Made by a program: the position numbers and the translations under genes. DNA of 64,000 nucleotides, taken from positions 1,312,001 to 1,376,000 of the forward strand of contig NZ_CP029556.1 of NCBI RefSeq assembly GCF_003293695.1. The letters are read 5' to 3'. Positions 54,375 to 62,292 of this stretch are shown here, piece by piece (within the stretch, counting starts at the first letter, position 1; every line of letters begins with the position of its first letter). The notes beneath the pieces are model-generated. The model made no database searches. It was not told the DNA's origin and worked only from the letters and a program-made list of their open reading frames with translations. Source of the DNA: Lysobacter oculi (GTDB taxonomy: Bacteria > Pseudomonadota > Gammaproteobacteria > Xanthomonadales > Xanthomonadaceae).

Positions 54375-55666
54375 TCGTCGTCGCGCTGATCGTGCTGAAC
54401 GGGTTCTTCGCCATGTCCGAAATGGCGCTGATGACCTCGCGCAAGCTGCGCCTGAAGCAGATGTCCGAGACCTCGCGCGGGGCCGCCAAGGCGCTGGCGC
54501 TGGCCGAGCATCCGGACAACCTGCTGTCGACCGTGCAGGTCGGCATCACCCTCATCGGCATCCTGACCGGCGTGTTCGGCGGCGAGGCCATCGGCCAGCA
54601 GATCGCCGCCTGGCTGTCCGGCACCTGGCCCGAGGCACGGCAGTACGCCCGCCCGATCGGCCTGGGCACCGCGGTCACCCTGATCACCGCCGGCCAGGTG
54701 ATTTTCGGCGAACTCATCCCCAAGCGGCTGGCGATCACCAACCCGGAGAAGATCGCCAGCTCCGTCGCCATCGTGCTGGACGCGCTGGCCACCGCCGCCA
54801 AGCCGGTGGTGTTCACGCTGGGCGCGATCAACCGCGGCGTGCTGCGCCTGCTCGGGATCAAGGACGACGCCCGCAACGCCATCACCGAAGAGGAAATCCA
54901 GCTGCTGGTGAGCGAGAGCCACGAGCAGGGCGTGATCGACGACGACGAACGCAACATGATGAATCGCGTCATGCGCCTGGGCGACCGCGATGCGGAAAGC
55001 CTGATGACGCCGCGCACCCGCATCACCTGGCTGGATGCCGAGGCGGATTTCGAAGACAACCTGGCGACGATGCGCGCCACGCCGTTCTCGCGCTATCCCG
55101 TCTATCGCGGCAACGACCAGAACGTGCTGGGCGTGCTGGAAGTGAAATCGCTGCTGCACGACCTGGACCAGACCCGCCTCGACCTGTTCCGCGAGTTGCG
55201 CGAGGCGGTCTTCGTCTCCGAATCCACCCATGCGATGAAGCTGCTGGAGATCTTCCGCGAGGAGCAGCAATCGCTGGCGCTGGTGGTGGACGAATACGGC
55301 GACATCACCGGCATGGTCACCATCAACGACGTGATGGGCGCGGTGCTGGGCCGGCTGCAGACCAGCGAACACCCGGACATGGAACCGGCCGTGGTGGTGC
55401 GCGACGACGGCTCGCTACTGGTCGACGGCAGCCTGCCGGTGGACGACCTACGTGAACTCATCGGCAGCGCGCGCCTGCCCGACGAGGACGAGCACGACTA
55501 CCACACCGCCGCCGGCATGCTGATCGCGCAGTTCGGGCGCATCCCGCACGTCGGCGAGCATTTCGAATGGGCGGGATGGCGGATCGAGGTGGTGGACCTG
55601 GACGGTCCGCGCATCGACAAGCTGCTGCTGTCGCGGCTGGATGCCGGAACCGCCATCGATGAGTAA
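54359..55666 (+). CDS. CorC/HlyC-type transporter-associated protein (DUF21-CBS-CorC)
   Basis: A 435-residue membrane protein with the DUF21-CBS-CBS-CorC_HlyC plan. About four helices of DUF21 fill residues 1-190 (starting MLELVIVVALIVLNGFFAMS), two CBS domains span about 210-335 (MTPRTRITWLDAEADFEDNL, and LALVVDEYGDITGMVTINDV), and the last 80 residues are the CorC domain (VDGSLPVDDLRELIG). Such proteins are linked to Mg/Co efflux (YfjD, PaeA families) or polyamine export. Its stop overlaps the next gene by 8 bases. Confidence 0.92.
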   Translation: MLELVIVVALIVLNGFFAMSEMALMTSRKLRLKQMSETSRGAAKALALAEHPDNLLSTVQVGITLIGILTGVFGGEAIGQQIAAWLSGTWPEARQYARPIGLGTAVTLITAGQVIFGELIPKRLAITNPEKIASSVAIVLDALATAAKPVVFTLGAINRGVLRLLGIKDDARNAITEEEIQLLVSESHEQGVIDDDERNMMNRVMRLGDRDAESLMTPRTRITWLDAEADFEDNLATMRATPFSRYPVYRGNDQNVLGVLEVKSLLHDLDQTRLDLFRELREAVFVSESTHAMKLLEIFREEQQSLALVVDEYGDITGMVTINDVMGAVLGRLQTSEHPDMEPAVVVRDDGSLLVDGSLPVDDLRELIGSARLPDEDEHDYHTAAGMLIAQFGRIPHVGEHFEWAGWRIEVVDLDGPRIDKLLLSRLDAGTAIDE

Positions 55667-56276
55667 AACGGAGCGCGGACTCGGCACCCGCGCCCTGCTC
55701 GACCAGCTGGCCGAGGGTGATCCCGGCGACGTCCTGCAACTCGGCAAGCTGTTGGACGGCCTCGGCGCGCGCGCGTTCGGCGTGCTGCTCTTCCTCGCCA
55801 TCCCGCCGTCGTTCTTTCCCGGCGTGGCCGCGGTGATCGGCAGCCCGGTGATTGTGCTGGTCGGCCTGCACCTGCTGCTGCGTCGCAGGCAGGTCTGGCT
55901 GCCGGACTTCCTGGCGCGTCGCGGCCCGCATCGCGAACTCATCATCCGATTCGACCGCCGGTTCGCGCCGTGGCTGGCGAAGCTCGAACGCTTTGTCCGG
56001 CCGCGTTGGCCCGCCCTGCTCGACCACCCGCTGGCCGGCATCTACACCGGCTTGCTGCTGGTGCTGCTCGGCATCCTGCTGGCGCTGCCGATCCCCTTCA
56101 CCAACGTGGTGTTCGCGCTGCTGCTGTTGCTGGTGTCGCTGGGCCTGCTGGAACGCGACGGCCGATTGATGTTGGTCGCATGGATCACCGGCAGCATCGC
56201 GGTGCTGGTGTTCGGCATCCTGTCGGGGGAACTGGCGGCGCGTGCCGCGTGGTGGATCGACCGCTTCGTGTTCTGA
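55659..56276 (+). CDS. ExoD-like membrane protein
   Basis: A 205-residue exopolysaccharide synthesis ExoD family protein. About four hydrophobic helices are seen (for example AFGVLLFLAIPPSFFPGVAA and LLLVLLGILLALPIPFTNVV, an IPFTN motif common to the family), plus the segment LLDQLAEGDPGDVLQLGKLL at the N-terminus. The ATG at 55659 overlaps the CorC-family stop (ATGAGTAA), so it is coupled to that gene; an ATG six codons earlier also exists. Role in exopolysaccharide is only from family name. Confidence 0.85.
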   Translation: MSKTERGLGTRALLDQLAEGDPGDVLQLGKLLDGLGARAFGVLLFLAIPPSFFPGVAAVIGSPVIVLVGLHLLLRRRQVWLPDFLARRGPHRELIIRFDRRFAPWLAKLERFVRPRWPALLDHPLAGIYTGLLLVLLGILLALPIPFTNVVFALLLLLVSLGLLERDGRLMLVAWITGSIAVLVFGILSGELAARAAWWIDRFVF

Positions 56277-56285
56277 GCCGCCGGC

Positions 56286-58421
56286 TCAGGCGAGCAGCTT
56301 CATCATGTCTTCGTGGCTCATCGGCTTGCCGAACAGATAGCCCTGGCCGAGGTCGCAGCCGGTATCGCGCAGCAATTCGTACTGGCCGGGCTCCTCGATG
56401 CCCTCGGCGATGGCGATGATGCCGAGCGACTGCGCCATCCCGATGATCGCGCGGGTGAGCGCACGGTCTTCGGCGTCATGGAGGATGTCGGAGACGAAGG
56501 TGCGGTCGATCTTGACGCCGTCCACCGGCAGCCGGCGCAGGTGGCTCAGGCCGGAGAAGCCGGTGCCGAAATCATCCAGCCACAGCTTGACGCCGGCATC
56601 CCGCAGGCGACGCATCAGGCCGCCGCTGTCGATGGCATCGTCCAGCACCACGGTTTCGGTCAGCTCCAGATGTAGGCCTTCGGGCGCGAGGCCGGTGGAC
56701 TTCAGGATCTCCGCCACCTGCTCAGGCAGCCAGGCATCGCGCAACTGGCGCACCGACAGGTTGACCGAAACGAACAAGCCGTTGTGGCGCGGCGACGACG
56801 CCCGCCACTTCACCGCATCCGCGCAGGCCTGGCGGATGACATGCGGGCCGAGCTGCTCGATCAGCCCGGACTCTTCCGCCACCGCGATGAACACCGACGG
56901 CGCGACCACGCCGTATTCCGGGTGCTGCCAGCGCAGCAGCGCCTCGGCACCGACGATGCGCTGGTTGCTCATCCGGTACACCGGCTGGTAGGACAGCACC
57001 AATTCGCCCCGGTCCCAGGCGTGGCGCAGCTCCTGCTCCATCCGCACGCGCCGTTCCACCACCTGCTCCATGCTCGGATGGTAGAAGCGGTAGCAATGCT
57101 TGCCGGCGGTCTTGGCCTGGTACATGGCGATGTCGCCGTTCTTGATCAGCGTAACCGCGCTGGCGGCATCGCTCGGGAACACGGTGATGCCGATCGAGGC
57201 GCCGAGGAAGGCGCGCTCCTCGTCGCCGAGCGGGATCGGCTGGGCGAGCTCCATCACCAGCGCCTGTGCCAGCCGCGCCGCGCTATTGGACACCGCACGC
57301 ACGCCGGCTTCGCGCGATTCGATCAGGATGACGAACTCGTCGCCGCCGAAGCGCGAGACCTCGGCGTTGCGCAGGTCGGCCGCCTCCACCACGCGACGGA
57401 TGCGCCCGGCCACTTCGATCAGCACGCGGTCGCCACTCTCGTGGCCGAGCGTGTCGTTGACGCGCTTGAAGTCGTCGAGGTCGATGAACAGCAGGGCCAG
57501 CGCGCCATCGCCATCCAGCGTGGCCAGCCGCTCGTCCAGCCGTTCCCCGAACTCGCGCCGGTTCGGCAGCTGGGTCAGTTCGTCGGTATTGGCGATCTCT
57601 CGGATCTCGCTGTCGTGCATGCGTACGCTGCGGCTCATCCGGGCGAAAGCGCGTTCGAGCTCGCCCACTTCGTCGGCACGATGCGAATCGCCCACCTGCA
57701 CGTCGTAGTTGCCGGCCTCGATCTGCTGCGCATGGCGCGCCATGCGCAGGATGGGCCGCACGAAGCGGCGCTCGACCACCAGCGCGCTGATGCCGGCGAG
57801 CCCCAGCATCGCCGCCACCAGCAGGTAGATGGGGAGGCGGTTGCGGTTGGCCACCTGGTCAACATTGCGGTTGAGCTCGCCGATGCTGCGCGCCTCGGCC
57901 TGGCGCGCCGAAGCCAGCGAATAACCGATGCGCACCCCGCCCAGCCGCTGGCCGCCCAGCAGGATCGGCGCCGACACTTCCAGCACGTTCGGGGTCGCCT
58001 GGGTCAGGGTGTCGGCGGCGGCCACGGCCTTCGCCGCCAGCGGGTCCTGCATCGGCTGGCCGTAGGTGGGGATCTCGCCGGTGCCATCGTGGAGTACGCG
58101 ACCGTTGGCGTCATAGACCAGCACGTATTCCACGTCCGGCTCGCGCTTGGCGGCGTTGGCGACCTCGCCGATGCCTTCCAGGTCGAAGTAGTAGACCGGG
58201 TTGGTCAGCTCATCGCGTAGTTGCACGATGCGGCTCTGCGCGCGGTTGGTGATGCGCTCCTGGATCACCTGCTGCAGCGCGGTCCGGCTGAAGTCGGTGA
58301 CCTCGGCGTGGATCTGGGCCTGGCGCTGCATCAGCAGCATCACCATCCAGGTGGTGGTCGCGAGCAGCAGGGCCAGCACCACCAGCAGCTGCGCCTGCAG
58401 GCCGAACCGCGGCAGCCGCAT
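56286..58421 (-). CDS. Transmembrane GGDEF-EAL cyclic-di-GMP signalling protein
   Basis: A 711-residue protein with an N-terminal helix (about 10-30), a periplasmic domain of about 160 residues, a second helix near 195-215, a HAMP segment (VVERRFVRPILRMARHAQQI), then GGDEF and EAL domains. The GGDEF signature at residues 359-363 is intact; the inhibitory RxxD site is not obvious. The EAL domain has EAL at 493-495 and DDFGTG, so it may act as both cyclase and phosphodiesterase. Its ATG overlaps the stop of the PhnD-like gene (TGATG), so the two are translationally coupled. Confidence 0.93.
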   Translation of the reverse strand: MRLPRFGLQAQLLVVLALLLATTTWMVMLLMQRQAQIHAEVTDFSRTALQQVIQERITNRAQSRIVQLRDELTNPVYYFDLEGIGEVANAAKREPDVEYVLVYDANGRVLHDGTGEIPTYGQPMQDPLAAKAVAAADTLTQATPNVLEVSAPILLGGQRLGGVRIGYSLASARQAEARSIGELNRNVDQVANRNRLPIYLLVAAMLGLAGISALVVERRFVRPILRMARHAQQIEAGNYDVQVGDSHRADEVGELERAFARMSRSVRMHDSEIREIANTDELTQLPNRREFGERLDERLATLDGDGALALLFIDLDDFKRVNDTLGHESGDRVLIEVAGRIRRVVEAADLRNAEVSRFGGDEFVILIESREAGVRAVSNSAARLAQALVMELAQPIPLGDEERAFLGASIGITVFPSDAASAVTLIKNGDIAMYQAKTAGKHCYRFYHPSMEQVVERRVRMEQELRHAWDRGELVLSYQPVYRMSNQRIVGAEALLRWQHPEYGVVAPSVFIAVAEESGLIEQLGPHVIRQACADAVKWRASSPRHNGLFVSVNLSVRQLRDAWLPEQVAEILKSTGLAPEGLHLELTETVVLDDAIDSGGLMRRLRDAGVKLWLDDFGTGFSGLSHLRRLPVDGVKIDRTFVSDILHDAEDRALTRAIIGMAQSLGIIAIAEGIEEPGQYELLRDTGCDLGQGYLFGKPMSHEDMMKLLA

Positions 58422-59332
58422 CACTCCACCTCCCGCCGCACCCGGGTCACCGCCGTATCGATGTAGTCGAGCTGGCGTTGCGCCTTGGCATCGATCGGGG
58501 CGAAGCCGGTGGTGCCGAAGAACGCCGCCAACGCCTTGGCCGCCTTCGGGTCATGCTGGGCATCGAGCAGCACCTGCTTCAGGCGTGCCCGCACTTCCGG
58601 CTTCATCTTGGCGCTGACCAGTTCCAGTGCGCGCGGAAAATCCGCGCTCACGTGCAGCTCGCGCAGCTGGTCGCGGTAGGCCTTGGGCATCCGCGCGGGG
58701 TCGTTCCAGTCCAGGTCGCTGACAACGCCGGCATCGACCAGCCCCTTGACCACCCAGGTCGCGATGTTGCGTTCGGTGCGCGCGAAGACGTAGCCGACGC
58801 GCCCGTCGTCCGGGCGGTCCATCGGCGAGATCTGGATCTCCAGCTTCAGCCCGCGCGAAAGCAGCTCGTAGGCCGGCACGAAATAGGCGCTGGTCGAGCC
58901 CGGGTTCTGGAAGGCGATGCTGCCGCCTCGCAGGTCCCCGATCCGCTGGATCGGGCTGTCGCGGCGCACGAACAGCAGGCTGGCATAGCGCTGCACGCCG
59001 CTGCGACCGGTCAGCAGCATCGGCACGGCGCCGGCGCGCTGGCGCAGCAGGATGCCGCTGGCCGCGGTCTCGGTCACCCAGTCGACCCGGCCGCTGCGCA
59101 GGTAGCTGGCCATCTGGCGGTCATCCTTGGCCATGAGGATGCGGCCATGGTTGATGCCCACGTCCTTCATCCGCGGCACCACGTAATCAAGCAGCGGCTT
59201 GAGCTGGTCGTAGTGCGACTTGGGATCGTCGCTGATGCGGCCGAGGACCAGCGTGTCGCCATCCGCGCGGGCCAGCGATGGCAGCAGGCACAGCAGCAGG
59301 CACAGCGCGGGGGCGCGTAGCAAAGCGGGCAC
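58421..59332 (-). CDS. Periplasmic PhnD-like substrate-binding protein
   Basis: A 303-residue (from GTG 59332) exported binding protein of the phosphate/phosphonate (PhnD/PF12974) type, with signal peptide VPALLRAPALCLLLCLLPSL then ARA and segments FVRRDSPIQRIGDLRGGSIA and FQNPGSTSAYFVPAYELLSR. A TTG at 59401 gives a longer form, and would start 9 bases after trmJ. There is no ABC permease or ATPase nearby; instead it is coupled to a GGDEF-EAL sensor. It probably acts as a ligand sensor for that protein, as NspS does for MbaA in Vibrio. Ligand unknown. Confidence 0.88.
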   Translation of the reverse strand: MPALLRAPALCLLLCLLPSLARADGDTLVLGRISDDPKSHYDQLKPLLDYVVPRMKDVGINHGRILMAKDDRQMASYLRSGRVDWVTETAASGILLRQRAGAVPMLLTGRSGVQRYASLLFVRRDSPIQRIGDLRGGSIAFQNPGSTSAYFVPAYELLSRGLKLEIQISPMDRPDDGRVGYVFARTERNIATWVVKGLVDAGVVSDLDWNDPARMPKAYRDQLRELHVSADFPRALELVSAKMKPEVRARLKQVLLDAQHDPKAAKALAAFFGTTGFAPIDAKAQRQLDYIDTAVTRVRREVE

Positions 59333-59410
59333 GGGCGTCTTCGGGCGGCCAGACAGGGGTTGCCGGCAGACTAACCGAAAAGCCTTGGACAGGCGTGTCA
59401 AACGGCTTCC

Positions 59411-60181
59411 TCAGCCTTCACCGGCCAGACGGGCCATGCGCTGGGCGTCGGCCAGCACCCCGCGCATCAGCCGGACCTCGCGCGCGTTCATGTCGGCGCG
59501 CAGGAAGATGCGGCGCAGTTTGCGCAACGCCGATTCGGGCGTGCGGCCCTTGTGGAAGTCGATGGCATCCAGCGTCTCGCCGAGCTGGGCGAAGAAGCCT
59601 TCCAGCTCGGCGTGCGAGGCCGGTGGCTCTGCATCCTCATCCCCACCCTGCTTTGAGGCGGGCGGCGCCCCGGCGGCGAGCAGCGCGACCCGGGTTTCGT
59701 AGGCCAGCACCTGCACCGCCGCGGCCAGGTTCAAGGAGCTGAAGTCCGGATCGGAGGGGATGTGCACGGCGGCGTGGCAGAGCTGCAGCTCGTGGTTGTC
59801 CAGGCCGGTGCGTTCGCGCCCGAACACCAGCGCGACATCGGCGCCGGCAGCGGCGGCCTCGACGGCCCGGGCGGCGGCGGCACGCGGGGCGTGCTCTTCC
59901 AGCGCGATGCGGCGGCTGCGCGCGGTGCAGCCCAGCACCAGCCGGCAGTCGGCGACGGCCTCCTCCAGCGTGGCGAAGACCGGCGCGTCAAAGACCAGCG
60001 CCTCGGCGCCGGCCGCCATCGAGACGGTGGTGAGGTCGGGCTGCTTTTCCGGCGCGACCAGCACCATCCGGGTCAGGCCCATTGTCCGCATGGCGCGGGC
60101 GGCGGAGCCCAGATTGCCGGGATGCTGGGTCCCGACCAGGACGATGCGGATGCGGTCGGCGGCGGAATCGGTCTGGGTCAT
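59411..60181 (-). CDS. trmJ: tRNA (cytidine/uridine-2'-O-)-methyltransferase TrmJ
   Basis: A 256-residue SPOUT-class 2'-O-methyltransferase of tRNA position 32. TQHPGNLGSAARAMRTMGL is the N-terminal signature, LVFGRERTGLDNHELQLCHA the SAM-knot motif, and LNLAAAVQVLAYETR the C-terminal fold. The C-terminal 80 residues form the TrmJ-specific extension. It sits next to suhB, as in related genomes, and is divergent from it with 70 bases between. Confidence 0.94.
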   Translation of the reverse strand: MTQTDSAADRIRIVLVGTQHPGNLGSAARAMRTMGLTRMVLVAPEKQPDLTTVSMAAGAEALVFDAPVFATLEEAVADCRLVLGCTARSRRIALEEHAPRAAAARAVEAAAAGADVALVFGRERTGLDNHELQLCHAAVHIPSDPDFSSLNLAAAVQVLAYETRVALLAAGAPPASKQGGDEDAEPPASHAELEGFFAQLGETLDAIDFHKGRTPESALRKLRRIFLRADMNAREVRLMRGVLADAQRMARLAGEG

Positions 60182-60191
60182 CCGCGAATGT

Positions 60192-60197
60192 TAAACT
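60192..60197 (+). promoter_or_regulatory. Candidate -10 element before suhB
   Basis: TAAACT lies 54 bases before the suhB start in the 70-base gap shared with trmJ. No -35 match is visible. Confidence 0.3.
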
Positions 60198-60251
60198 GCC
60201 GCCCCGGTTTCGAGGCCGGGCCTCGTTCTTTGCTCAATTCAGGCGGCTCCC

Positions 60252-61073
60252 ATGCAGAAACCTGCAGTCACCCTCATGGTCAAGGCGGCGCGTGCCGCCG
60301 GCAACGTGCTCCTGCGCAACCTCAGCCGCCTGGACGCCCTCAACGTGGTCGAGAAGGGCCGCCAGGACTACGCCAGCGAAGTCGACGCGCAGGCCGAGGA
60401 AGCCGCCACCAAGGAGCTCCGCCGCGCCGCGCCCGACTACGCCATCCTCGGCGAGGAAGGCGGGCTCAAGGGCAAGGGCCGCAGCGTCTGGGTCATCGAT
60501 CCGCTCGACGGCACCAGCAACTACCTGCGCGGCCTGCCCCACTGGTGTGTGTCCATCGCGCTGGTCGAGAACGGCGAGCCGGTCCACGGCGTCATCTTCG
60601 ACCCGCTGCGCAACGAGCTGTTCACCGCCAGCAAGGGCTACGGCGCGGTGCTCAACGACAAGCGCATCCGCGTTTCCGAACGCCGCACGCTGGAAGGCGC
60701 GCTGATCGGCACCGGCTTCCACCCGCGCGAACGCGAACGCATCGGTGCCCAGCTGGAATGCACCCGCCAGCTGCTGACCCAGGCCGAGGACATCCGCCGC
60801 GCCGGTTCCGCCGCGCTCGACCTGGCCTACGTCGCCAGCGGTCGCCTGGATGCCTATTTCGAGGCGGGCGTGAAGCCGTGGGACATCGCCGCCGGCGTGC
60901 TTCTGGTGCGCGAGGCCGGCGGCAAGGTCAGCGACCAGAAGGGCGCGCCGACCGGTCCGGTGGATGCGCGCGGCGTTGACAGCCGCTGCCTGCTCGCCGG
61001 CAACGTGCGCATCGCCGAAGCGCTGCAGAAGGTGGTGGCCGACAGCGGCTACGCGGCGAGCTTCCGCGGCTGA
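60252..61073 (+). CDS. suhB: Inositol-1-monophosphatase SuhB
   Basis: A 273-residue inositol monophosphatase family enzyme that also takes part in rRNA transcription antitermination with NusA/NusB. Metal-binding motifs are [15 protein letters not shown] (near residue 85) and [17 protein letters not shown] (near residue 215). Start at 60252 with a second ATG nine codons in. It ends before a strong terminator at 61102-61126. Confidence 0.96.
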   Translation: MQKPAVTLMVKAARAAGNVLLRNLSRLDALNVVEKGRQDYASEVDAQAEEAATKELRRAAPDYAILGEEGGLKGKGRSVWVIDPLDGTSNYLRGLPHWCVSIALVENGEPVHGVIFDPLRNELFTASKGYGAVLNDKRIRVSERRTLEGALIGTGFHPRERERIGAQLECTRQLLTQAEDIRRAGSAALDLAYVASGRLDAYFEAGVKPWDIAAGVLLVREAGGKVSDQKGAPTGPVDARGVDSRCLLAGNVRIAEALQKVVADSGYAASFRG

Positions 61074-61101
61074 GGCCGAAGCCGCATCGCCCTCCATGCA
61101 C

Positions 61102-61126
61102 AGGCCCGCATCATGCGGGCCTTTTT
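61102..61126 (+). terminator. Intrinsic terminator after suhB
   Basis: AGGCCCGCA (61102-61110) pairs with TGCGGGCCT (61114-61122), loop TCA, followed by four more T (61123-61126). Confidence 0.92.
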
Positions 61127-61230
61127 GTTGCGGCGTAATTTTTGCGATGTGGTTTGTCGCGATGTGGCAACCGGGTCGTTCCGCCACGGATCGCCTGTCC
61201 GCAAGCGCCCGCTTCGATATCGCGCCCAAT

Positions 61231-61258
61231 GAAAAGGCCCGCATATGCGGGCCTTTTC
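61231..61258. terminator. Perfect palindromic terminator after secF
   Basis: A 28 bp perfect palindrome with the core AGGCCCGCATATGCGGGCCT and flanking GAAA/TTTC. It terminates secF on the minus strand and can also act on plus-strand read-through. Its core is nearly the same as the suhB terminator 104 bases away. Confidence 0.9.
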
Positions 61259-61278
61259 TTGCGTGCCGATGGTGCGGC

Positions 61279-62280
61279 TTAGGGACGACGCGCCAACGCC
61301 GCGTCGTCGCGCGACTTCGGCATCAGGTCCTGCTTGGTGACCTTGAGCGGGCCGACCGTCAGCAGGTTGCAGGCCACGAAGATCGACGACAGCGTGCCGA
61401 TCACGATGCCCATCATCTGCGACACGGCCATGCCTTCCAGCGAGCCGCCGCCGTACATGTAGAGCGCGACGCCGGTCAGGAAAGCCACGAACGAGGTGAT
61501 GACCGTGCGCGACAGCGTCTGGTTGACCGAGGCGTTGAGGATGGTCAGCGGGTCGGCGCGCATGGTGCGGAAATTCTCGCGCACGCGGTCGAAGACCACG
61601 ATGGTGTCGTTGATCGAGAAGCCCATCACCGTCAGCAGGCCGGCCATCAGCGTCAGGTCGAATTCGCGCTGGGTGAGCGCGAAGAAACCGGCCACCACCA
61701 GCACGTCGTGCAAGGTACAGATGATCGCCGCCACGGCGAACTTCCACTCGAAGCGGAAGGCGATGTAGGCCATGAAGCCGATGATCACGAAGGCCATCGC
61801 CATCGCCGCGTTCTTCGCCAGATCACGGCCCACCTGGGCACTGATCACCGAGCTGCTGCGGACTTCCGCCGTGTTGCCCGTGGTCGAGGCGGCCTTGGCG
61901 ATCTGCTGCGCGATGCCGGCGGCCGCCGATTCACCGCCCGCCGCCTGCGCGCCGAACGCGCCGGTCTTCTCGGCGTGCGCGCCGTTGTCCTGCAGGCGCA
62001 CCAGCATGTCGGTACCGGCGCCATAGGTCTGCACCTGCGCGCTTTCGAAGCCCGCCGCGGCCAGCCGCTCGCGGACCGCGTCCACGCCCGGCGCCTGCTG
62101 GAAGTGCAGCTCGACGCCCACGCCGCCGGTGAAGTCCAGCGCGTAGTTGAAGCCCTTGGTGGCGATCGCGCCGATCGCGACCAGCGCCAGCACCACCGAC
62201 AGCATGATCGCCGGCCAGCGCAGGCGCATGAAGTCGATCTTGGTGTCGTTCGGAATCAGGTGGAGGGGAAACAGTTTCAT
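61279..62280 (-). CDS. secF: Protein translocase subunit SecF
   Basis: A 333-residue SecF with an N-terminal helix (about 25-44), a periplasmic domain (FNYALDFTGGVGVELHFQQA), and five C-terminal helices with the RND-type conserved segment GFSINDTIVVFDRVRENFRT. It works with SecD to pull preproteins across the membrane using the proton-motive force. It lies 12 bases after secD. The start MKLFPLHLIPNDTKIDFM is well conserved. Confidence 0.96.
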   Translation of the reverse strand: MKLFPLHLIPNDTKIDFMRLRWPAIMLSVVLALVAIGAIATKGFNYALDFTGGVGVELHFQQAPGVDAVRERLAAAGFESAQVQTYGAGTDMLVRLQDNGAHAEKTGAFGAQAAGGESAAAGIAQQIAKAASTTGNTAEVRSSSVISAQVGRDLAKNAAMAMAFVIIGFMAYIAFRFEWKFAVAAIICTLHDVLVVAGFFALTQREFDLTLMAGLLTVMGFSINDTIVVFDRVRENFRTMRADPLTILNASVNQTLSRTVITSFVAFLTGVALYMYGGGSLEGMAVSQMMGIVIGTLSSIFVACNLLTVGPLKVTKQDLMPKSRDDAALARRP

Positions 62281-62292
62281 GCGTGGATTCCG

